A stretch of 64,000 nucleotides of DNA from positions 528,501 through 592,500 of the forward strand of contig LNKV01000021.1 of assembly GCA_001465935.1 (NCBI GenBank). Reading direction: 5' to 3'. Shown here in pieces: positions 55,387 through 64,000 of the stretch. Within the stretch, counting starts at the first letter, position 1. Every line of letters starts with the position of its first letter. The notes under the pieces were generated by a model. It saw only the letters and a program-made list of their open reading frames with translations. It was not told where the DNA came from and did no database searches. This DNA is from Clarireedia homoeocarpa (lineage: Eukaryota; Ascomycota; Leotiomycetes; Helotiales; Rutstroemiaceae). Made by a program: the position numbers and the translations under genes.

Positions 55387-58135
55387 CTACCGCGCGATAT
55401 CCTGTCCCAGCGGTCGCGGTGCTGCCGGTTCTGAGGATTTCACCGGCGGCGACAGATTCTGCGAGCGCGGACTAGGCGACAGCGGCGCCACGGGCGGGAG
55501 AACATGCGGCGTAGCAGGCGCAATCGACGACGACGGACGCGGGGGTGAATGTTTCGTAGGCGAGATGCCGCTGACGGCTGATGGGAGGGCCGATGCATGG
55601 GCAGGATCATTGTCCATTACAGGGGATGACGCATTGTTGAGTTTAGAGCTGGGGGTGGCGTTGTAGGGGTTGAGTTCGAAAGAAGAGTTGGGCATAGAAT
55701 GATGGTTTTTATGGATGGGGGTGAGGACCGGAACGCCGCCAGCGAGGGGGGATGAGAAATTGAAGGAGCTGCGGCGGTGGGTGGAGTCGTTGTGGTGGTC
55801 TCTTTGGAGGCCGTTGAGGGGTTGTATTGGGGCTTCTCCGTTCTTTTTTAGGGGAGGCAGCTCTGCAGTGTGGGGGATAGGTGAAGATGCGGGAGAGCTT
55901 TGAGGTTTGGAAGGCGACTGGTTATTTTTGAATCCGTTGGTGGTCGAATACATCGGTGGTGGAAGAGAGGTAGGGCTATGTGGGGCTGGGGAAGAAAACG
56001 GGTTCGTATTCGAGAAACCATTGTATCGAGGTAGTGATGGACTTCCTCCCAGAGCGGTCTTGTTGAAGGGTTTGGCGTCTGATTTCCTCCTTGGCGAACT
56101 CGGAGGCTGCGTGCTTTGTCGGTCCCCAGGTGCATCGAGTTGCGGTTTCAGGACGGGCACTTCCTGATCACTCATAAGCTTTTGGAGCGGCGGTGAAGAT
56201 CCCGGTGCCGACAGCGCCGGTTTACGTGTGATATTAGTCGAGAAAAGATGCATCTTGGGCATTGGCTTTCGAGGCGAAGCTGTAGAATCCGGTGGAGAAC
56301 TACCATTCTGGATTGACCCATTAGTCTCGTTCGAGGAAAATCCATTCTCTTTCGGTGGAATCGGTGACGACGAGGATCCAGGTCGATTCAACTTGATTTT
56401 AATAGGGGGTTGAGTCTTGGCCTTTTCCTCGTCGTCGGCGCGACGCTTGCATGTACTGCATATGAAGTGGAAGTCGTCGCGATCGGCTTCTTTCTCACTA
56501 ACGCCGACACATTTGCTATGCTGCCAGATATTACACTTTTCGCACGCAATACTGTGAGTGCCATCGTCAATTTGTCCATATGCGCCGCAGATGCAGTCAA
56601 AAATCCAGTCCTCTTCCTCGGCGAGCTCTTCCAGTGCTTGTTTCTTCTTTTTAATCTCTGCCTTTAAGTGGCGTTCTGATAGTCGACCTTCACCAGAACC
56701 GACTTTCTTGCTGTCCTCGGAAAGATTGGCCAATTCCTCCTCGTGAAGAATACGACGCGCCTCTCTTTCCTTCAATCGCTGCTCCCTTGTCATCATGCGT
56801 GATTCCCTTTCTTTTTCTAGCTTGAGCCATTTCTCCTGCTCCTTCTTTGCCATTACGAGCTCCGCCTGTCTCTTGCGCTCCGCTTCTCTTGCCTCCTCCT
56901 CTTGCCTCTGTTGCTCCATCTTCCCTGCGATTCTGCTAGATCGCTTTGCCGTGGCTAGCTTCTCCATATTAAGTAATTCACGTTCCTTTTGCGCTGCCTT
57001 GCGTTTCCGGGCTTCTTCTTGCTTCTCTAACACAGGTAAGACTTGATCCACAATGCGCTTGCGTAACACTTTCTCGTTTGGATCGCGACTTTTCTCCATT
57101 GAGGTCGCAAAGCTGGTGAACTCATCCAAGGTAACGGCAATACATTCCCATTTCGCCCCTCCAAATCCGCCATCCTCATGTTCCTCCGCTGGGGCTTCTT
57201 CCGCAGGCTCGGTTTCACTTTCGAGGTTCTCAGTTGTCTTTCTACGCTTACTAGCCCTGGCAGCTGCTTTGCCCTTCTTTGAATTCTTCTTGTACGTAGG
57301 TGCTGGAGGAGGGGGTGGGGGCGCAGCCGTGCGCCTATAGAGTCGATTGTCATCTAACACATAGTATTCGCGATCGTCTTCGTCCCATCCACATGGCTCA
57401 ATGCGCTACGCAACCTTCGTTAGCGGTGGTCGATCCTAAGATTGGGGCAGTGTCATGCTTACCCAAGAGGTTTGCTCGGTGTCCTTCGACTCTTCCATCC
57501 TTTCACGGATGCGGTCTGGATTGACCATCGTCCATTGAGTGAGTTGTTGCAGAACCCGAACCTAATGAGAGTGTAAGTAAGGGCTCTATGTAGCATGTGT
57601 GCTGAATTCATCACCTTTGTAAAAACATCGAAGTCTGTAAATTTTGCTGGCTCTTCCTCAGTGCCAAAAGGGTTGCGATCGGGCGCCTTAGTAACATATT
57701 GCCGTCTTGCGTACTCGTCGAATATGTCGGGTCTTTTCACGTCAGCGATATCACAAGGTAAAAAAAAAAAAGGAGAACCAGGGAAATCACCGGAACAACT
57801 TACGTGAGTCCTCGGTGCGAAGAAGCAAACTTTAACAGGGCAAGTCCAATTTCAGGTAATACTGTCGAGTGCGGCTTTAGACATTCCATCTCGAGTTCCT
57901 ATCCGTCGGAGATAAATGATCAGTAGAAGTAATTGGAGGAGAGGCTGAGGGGAAGGCTGAGTGTTACCTCAATACCAATATTCTCATCGATCTTGACGGC
58001 CCGCCCGAAGATAAAAATCCATTGCGCAAGATTTGCAAACTCCCACATGTTTCGCAGACGCTCGATTATAGTAGGCTCCCTTGGGACTTCGCTTGCTTCC
58101 ATCTCCTGTCGCCCACGTTTCCTGGAGGAGACCAT
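55387..58135 (-). CDS. PHD-finger chromatin protein (RSF1/CECR2-like, WHIM-type N-terminus)
   Basis: Five exons, 57968..58135, 57804..57898, 57615..57732, 57463..57561 and 55387..57405, join in phase to give about 832 aa. The N-terminus (IIERLRNMWEFANLAQWIFI, ENIGIEELEMECLKPHS) resembles the DDT/WHIM region of ISWI-associated proteins. The RIEPCGWDEDDREYYVLDDN motif with LYRR, which follows, is shared with RSF1/CECR2-type remodelling subunits. A long charged coiled coil spans about 285-425. A PHD finger at about 431-479 has CICG, CEKCNIWQHSKCVGV and CSTC in C4HC3 order. The C-terminal 340 residues are Pro/Ser-rich and disordered. A nuclear role reading histone H3 tails within a remodelling complex is inferred from domain order. 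Introns are 69, 71, 53 and 57 nt. Confidence 0.85.
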
Positions 58136-61100
58136 TTTTGAGGTTACTTTCGGATGGGCTTCGATGGGTTGTGTGGAGGTGAATTCAGACAGTAGTCGTT
58201 CAAGTCAATAAAGATAGATGCGATCGTACGCGAGAGAGAATTGTGAGTCTTTTAACAAAGCAATTGTATGTAGTATTAAATGCGGCGTACCATGTGTTCA
58301 TATGCGCAAGAAAGAGGTGTGTATTGTGTTGGTAATAGAGTAGTAGAATTGGAATGGTTATAAAAGTAGTGAACGCGGCGGATTTGGCTCGACGCGATCG
58401 AGGGTGCCGTTAACTTTATTTTTGGGGTCTTTTTGGCGATAGCGCACGTGAAAGGAAAGCTCGGTTTACTTCTACATCTGGATGCCTGGCAGTTCAGGCA
58501 GCTATCTAACTACCCTACCTTACCATCCATATACGAACATTTCGATGGCAGTTACATGCCAGCCATTGTTCTATGTTGTTTGGGAGATTGATAATCGGCC
58601 GCGCAAGGAAATGTGGGAAGGAGGTTGATGCGTAGGACGAATTCATTACTTCTGACGGGCACAGATCTATTCATCGATGCGCAACTATCCTTTAACGCCA
58701 TGAACGAGGGTCGGATCTATTTTCCCAAACGTCAACACCAAATCTCCAGTGCATTCCTCTGCTTATGTCCTGTTTTCCTTTCCGCAGCCAGTGGTCTTGC
58801 TCGGAGCTTCATTTCACCGCAAGTTTATCGCCATGTCTCTGCTCATTCTTTACGTACGATGACACTTTCTTCAGGATCTGGGCCACGCTGTGAGATTGTC
58901 CAGACCCAACTCACGGAGCGAACTTCTCTTCCCCTCTACTTGTTTTTTCCCATTTGCCATAACGAAGCTTCGCTGTTACTGCCGAAATCGCAATTTGTGC
59001 CTCCAAACAAATTCCTTGAGCATAGTCGCATCATCCATTCCTCGACAGGATTCACACCCCACCATGGGCTGGGTTGAGGCCCGTAGTTGATTTTCAAACC
59101 GTGCTTCGCGGTCGAAGTCTAATATGAGTTAAGTCTTTCAGTGTTCATTAAGGCTCTCGTGCTTTTCTTTCAGCGCTGTCCATACTCTATGACTGAAATA
59201 CTCTCTGGCAAGATCTTGCCATGTCATATGAGCAATCGGAGATTCCAAGTGCGAACAATGAATACCAGTTCCTCTCTTAGCCATTCCTTACTGGCTGGTA
59301 TTACTGCAGGTGCAGTCACAGGGGCTCTAGAGGCTTCTTGGCTTATTTGTTTCTCTGGTTAGTGGTACCATGGTGGCCTTTGATAGGTGAACCATTAGTG
59401 CCATGAAGTATTCCGCGAGGATACGTGAATTCCTTCCAGGATAAAGTTGCTTTTAGCCATAGGAGCTTGTCTCTTTCGACGTCGCTCCAATAAGTGTTCG
59501 GCAGTTTGCCATCTGCAGGCTTTACTGGTTTGGGCAATTTGAGTGAAGTGTTGAAAGTCTACTTGTAATGCTGGGGTGGTCGATTCTGAGTATCTAATAA
59601 GGATGTGGCAGCGATGGGACGAAACTATTCGGGAATTCGGAAGCAAACCAAACTAGATGTTGATGATTTTCTACTGGGAAATGTACTTTAGTATAACAAC
59701 GATAATATTTCTAGGCTGCATGGATGTTGGTTACATGATTGTGGCCGTGGCTATGATGATGGATGGTCATGGATACTACGAAGAATGCTTTATCCCCAAA
59801 ACAAAATATTGTTATTCTTATTCGTCCTTTTTCTTTCTTTTTGGCTCTGGATTCTTTTTCTCTCTTCGACGGAAGATTTGACTCACATTGCAGTTTATAT
59901 GGTAGGTCTGGTCTGGAGTCACATCGCATCACACCATCTTCTGATATTGAATCTAAATACATACCTAAGTCTATTTTCATTTCCTTCCTTCTGTTTCATC
60001 ATCAGAACTCCATGCACACCGTTTTCTCTCTCTTTCCATGCCCTTGTCCATGCCCTTGTCCCCATCTTCTAGCTTCATATAGAGAAACGCGGCTGCCGAG
60101 ATAGCCGAGTCTGGAGCCGTGAGATCCGGATCGTGCCGTACTACCTGTGTCCAGTGGCGTTTGTCGCATCGTGAGAGGACCATGTTGAACGATGACTCTT
60201 ATACAATGTATCTGAGTTGCAGATGAAGAGTAGGACACACTCGTTTTGTATTGCGTCGACTGTAAGAGTTTTCACTATGACTTTCACTCAACCTGAATCT
60301 GTCCTGCAGCCTATTAGGGACGATGAGAAGTTAGCATAGTGACTTTTCCAGTGAAGGGATAGGAGGTTAAAAGTTGATAGAACAAAGACAAGGGGAAGAG
60401 GCAGGGGGAGGCGAGGAGGGAGTTGAAGGTCGGTGGGGCGGGGCCATGTACTTGCTTGCTATCACGTGAATCGCCTGTACATACATACATTTATTTCTTA
60501 GCTCTCGAGTTGTAAATCCTAAGGCTAGTTACTGCGTATTATACGACTGGATTGTTACAGCTTATTTATTTTATATTTATGTATACGAAGGACGAGGTAT
60601 TTCGTCCGCTGCTATCTATTACTATTTATACCCAAAATATAACTTACACGTTTTGAATACACGACACACTCCACTCTTCCAGGTTCCAACCCACTGGCCC
60701 ATCAAGCTGGAAGGTGTCAATGACCGTTGCTCTTATCCATTCAGAATCCAGGGTTCGGTCACTCCAGAGAACGGCCCCCCTTACAAGTCCCTACCGCACC
60801 TAGCCCTGCCCGAAAATAGTAAGTTTCCTCATGTCTCGGCTGCACCATTACCCATTACCCCTGCCATTATCCGGACTATACCTGTTTGGAAATTGGCTTT
60901 CTGTAACAATTAACAATTCCGTACACGAGCTCGCCGCAGCACTATCTCAAAACCACGACAACCCAAGACTTCTCAAAGCCGGAAAACAAACAACTTTATT
61001 GAGCGTGGTTTGGAGAATAAAAGAATAAAACTGTGTTGGATAATACTTCACGACTCGAGAATATTCTGCGCAATGATGATAACGACTTAAGAAGATATAT

Positions 61101-61233
61101 ACGTTACGCTTCGCGCGTTGGTGCTCGCGGACACTCTACAAACGACCGTTTCATATCGAACAACGATCACGACAACGACGAAGATCTGTCGACAGATCTG
61201 CCGGCACTCTAGAGGAGAGTAGTACTAACTAAC
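58136..61233. other. 3.1-kb divergent intergenic region upstream of PHD gene and CCH1
   Basis: No intact gene is supported. A possible Myb/SANT-like relic lies at 59343-59540 (listed separately). Frames at 58613-59090, 59657-60104 and 60653-60913 lack recognisable content. CCATGCCCTTGT repeats occur at about 60037-60059. The CCH1 promoter and leader are at the right end. Confidence 0.45.
59343..59540 (-). pseudogene. Possible Myb/SANT-like relic
   Basis: One minus-strand frame reads KPADGKLPNTYWSDVERDKL followed by LWLKATLSWKEF. This resembles the short fungal helix-turn-helix/Myb motif of the form W..E(D)..LL.LK...LSWKEI. It then continues with TYPRGILHGTNGSP, which does not keep the rest of the domain. 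A stop lies just upstream and no exon structure is evident. It could be a decayed fragment of a larger gene or chance. Confidence 0.25.
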
Positions 61234-64000
61234 ATGCCCTCAAATCAAGATCCGGCAAACTCATCTAGCCCTCCTCAATCGATACCTTTGCGAGACTTAA
61301 CTCGACCACCAGATTCTGCAGACTTGGGAGATGGAGGGCGGCGGCATACCAGGGGGAGGAGTTTGTTGGGCGGAGGAGCACTTCATCCGATGAGCAGCAC
61401 AAATTTTGGGACAGGATACGAAAGACTGGAAGATCACTCGCCCAGTTCCGCAGAAATATCAAATCGAGCAGTTGGCCAAGGTCCGTTGTCCATCTCACCC
61501 TCGGCGATACACAGAGATGAAATCGACACACCAACTTCACCCGTTGGGCATCCAGCAGAATTTCAAGCGGCTATGGGTTTTGCGGGTTTGAATGTGCCAG
61601 ATATTAGTCTGTCCCATGCTCCACGAGAAAGATCGATGTCTTGCGATTCTGAAACCTACCCGGATCTTGCCCCTCTTACACCTTACTCGCATCCTTATGG
61701 AGATCTGGGGGATGCTGATGCTTCGTATTTTTCTGCGGATTCAGATAGAGTACCGTTGACGGATCCAAACCATCTCCAGCCAATGAGCGGAGCACAACCT
61801 TCGACCCCGAACGGTCAACGACACGACAGATTAAGTTTTCAGACTGTTAGTATCAATTCTCCAGGATCGAATCATGGAGGATCTCGACTTGGTGATGATC
61901 TTCATAATGCAGAAGCAGGACTCTCTTCTTTTACTGGACGCCTGAGATCGCAGAGTTACTCTGGAAATTCGAACTCCTCAAATCGCAGATCTAGATCACC
62001 ATCAACTGCAAGCGCATTGTCAAGGGCAGGCTCTATGATGAGAGCTATGTCACAGCGTGTCGTTAACCTTAGTGGTGAAGCTGAACTAATCGAGGAGAGT
62101 GCAAGGCGACAACAGGCACACAGTATTGAAGAATCGCCCATGCCACCGCGGAGATCTTTTGAACCAATGGTCCAGGACACCGCTTACCGACCTGACAGTA
62201 TGTTTCCGCCGTTTGAGAAGCCACCATCGAGGAGTCTGGATGGACCTGGATGGCAATCGCAAACTCCTCCTAACCCACTTCGAGGGAGAACTCTAGGAAT
62301 CTTCTCGCCTGACAATAAAATCAGAGTGAAGTTATGTGACCTTTTGGTATATCCGATCACAGAGCCTGCGATTTTGGTCCTAATTGTCATTCAAACAATC
62401 CTTCTCGCAGTGGACTCAGCGCCTTCTGTATATACACATAAGAGGAACGCACATTGGGGGCATTCTTTTAACGACTACGCCCTACTGGTACTTTTCGTCA
62501 TCTTCACGCTGGAAGTCATAGCGCGGATTATTGTTTCTGGATTCGTGTCCAATGCCCCAGAATACAGTACGATAGATCGTCAACGAGGCATGAAGGCTGC
62601 GGTATTGGACAAATATAGATCTATATTTGCCCCTCAACGAAAATCTTCCGTCAGAAGGCCACAAGCATCATCTTCTGAAGATTTTACCTCCCGGAAGGCT
62701 ATTGTCAATACCTTTGCTCAAATGCAGGCAATGACAAGTACTGTCGAGCAGGCGCAACGGCTTCAACTAGCTAGAAGGGCTTTCCTGCGACATTCTTTCC
62801 ACCGTCTCGATTTCTTAGCAGTTGTAGCATATTGGGTAGCATTCGTTATGAGCGTCCTGGGCGTAGAGGATAGTAGTCATCTTTATGTGTTCCGTATGTT
62901 AAGTTGCCTGCGGATTCTTCGTTTACTAGCTTTGACAAATGGTACTGCTGTAAGTCTACTCCTAAATCCTGCCTTGTTCAGTAACCTTATTCAGCTACCA
63001 GATTATTCTTCGAAGCTTGAAGAAGGCGACACCTCTACTACTAAATGTATCCTTCTTAATTGGCTTTTTCTGGCTACTTTTTGCTATAATTGGGATTCAG
63101 AGTTTCAAGGGAAGTTTCGATCGTCAGTGTGTTTGGGTTGATCCTGAGGATCCGCACAACATCAGTTCTGCATTCATCAACTCGCAGCAATATTGTGGTG
63201 GGCAATTCAACGCTGACAACGTATCCAAGCATGATCCGTGGATGGTCGCCAATGGCTCCAACCCACTCGATAATTGGGTAGAAGGATTTCCTTCAGCTAA
63301 AGGGTATCTGTGTCCTCAAGGCTCTTATTGTCTTCAACTTCCGCGCGAATACCTACCATACAATGGCACGGTTAATTTCGATAACATAGCACAGTCATTG
63401 GAGCTTGTTTTTGTGATCATGACGGGAAACACGTTCACCGATCTCATGTACTATGCGACGAACTCAGATTACCTCGCTGCTGCACTATTTTTTGCTGGTG
63501 GAATTGTTATTATGATGCTGTGGCTTATGAACTTGATGATAGCAGTGATCACCTCATCTTTTCAAGTCATCAGAGGCGAAGGCAAAGCAAGTGCTTTCGC
63601 GGCACAACCAAACGACAACGACGTTCCGCCCGAACAAGACCCTGAAGCACAAGTACGGGTGAGCAGGTTGAAGATGATGTACGAAAAGACATATTGGTTC
63701 TGGCTTGCCGTCATCGTCTACGATCTCATAGTTCAAGCTCTTCGAAGCTCCGACATGTCAGAATCCCGAGCCAGATTTATTGATGCGTCAGAGATTGTTG
63801 TAACTTTCTTGTTACTGATAGATATCATCTTGCGATTCATCTCCGATTGGCGCCATTTTCATAAGCACAGGAGAAATCTATTCGACTTGGCACTTGCCAT
63901 AATCACTACTGTCATCTTGTTACCTCCCATTAGGAATTCTGGCCAGCCCTATGCTTGGCTTTCTGTGTTCCAGATCCTTCGAATCTACCGTGTAGTCATG
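61234..64000 (+). CDS. cch1: Voltage-gated calcium channel alpha-1 subunit Cch1 (partial, 5' part)
   Basis: Cch1 is the pore subunit of the fungal high-affinity plasma-membrane calcium channel, working with Mid1 in stress and mating-type calcium influx. Exons are 61234..62949 and 63002..end, with a 52-nt intron (GTAAGT...TACCAG). The frame is open at the window edge, giving 905 codons. Residues 1-365 are Ser/Pro-rich and disordered. Repeat I then starts (LLVYPITEPAILVLIVIQTI), followed by its voltage-sensor segment (FRMLSCLRILRLLALTNGTA), S5 (VSFLIGFFWLLFAIIGIQSF), a Cys-rich extracellular loop and the pore VFVIMTGNTFTDLMYY. S6 (IMMLWLMNLMIAVITSSFQV) and the start of repeat II follow. The selectivity-filter position of repeat I is Asn715 instead of the Glu of animal channels. 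The splice restores ALTNGTA-IILRSLKKATP. Confidence 0.93.

Noticed and set aside
58613..59077. 154-codon plus-strand frame
   Set aside because: It has random-looking composition with many Ser/Leu/Phe and no conserved motif; a chance frame is most likely.
1..64000. Biosynthetic gene cluster, transposon or defence system
   Set aside because: The MFS transporter has no biosynthetic neighbours. No transposase, reverse transcriptase, long terminal repeats or NLR/HET genes were found.

Overview
This window comes from the nuclear genome of a filamentous ascomycete (Pezizomycotina). The closest impression, from protein similarity I recognise, is Leotiomycetes (Botrytis/Sclerotinia-like), but that genus-level placement is an inference. 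The evidence is eukaryotic genes with many short GT-AG introns (about 44-95 nt), a fungal-only gene set (COT1-type NDR kinase, Atg11, Cch1, Tim54, Iec1, UPF0643), A/T-leaning intergenic DNA and many microsatellites. I see no mobile element, rRNA, CRISPR array or convincing tRNA.

Layout. 0.8-5.6 kb: a small acidic protein (-), a SUZ-domain RNA-binding protein (+), NAR1 (-) and a small membrane protein (+). 5.6-8.2 kb: an 85-bp tandem duplication, then an orphan gene with zinc-finger-like CxxxxC motifs. 8.8-15.8 kb: a pyridoxal-reductase-type aldo/keto reductase with a GC-AG intron, an Iec1-like C2H2 protein, a gene desert with a decayed coding relic, and an MFS transporter. 16.1-29.1 kb: a dense housekeeping block of TBCE (-), SF3A2 (+), COT1/Cbk1 kinase (-), CENP-H/Fta3 (-) and ATG11 (+). 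30.3-38.1 kb: S-adenosylhomocysteinase, eIF3h, a UPF0643 protein and a mitochondrial carrier, all minus. 38.4-42.3 kb: a Cid2/Mix23-family protein and NAA15, both plus. 43.5-49.2 kb: TIM54 (-), a 3.6-kb repeat-rich spacer and NHP6 (+). 51.2-53.3 kb: an eleven-exon gene of unknown function. 55.4-58.1 kb: a PHD-finger chromatin protein (-). 61.2 kb to the end: the first part of the calcium channel CCH1 (+), cut by the window edge.

Gene models were built by joining open frames across GT-AG (once GC-AG) introns so that phases match and known family termini are restored. Positions given for each gene span start to stop, and exon boundaries are in the evidence text. The genes do not form a metabolic cluster. 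The S-adenosylhomocysteinase and a carrier with a SAM-carrier-like motif lie about 5 kb apart. Several genes share short divergent promoters: CENP-H/ATG11, TBCE/SF3A2 and carrier/Mix23.

Three spacers (42.3-43.5, 45.0-48.7 and 53.3-55.4 kb) are unusually rich in short tandem repeats. The least explained coding content is the zinc-finger-like orphan (6.7-8.2 kb) and the eleven-exon orphan (51.2-53.3 kb).
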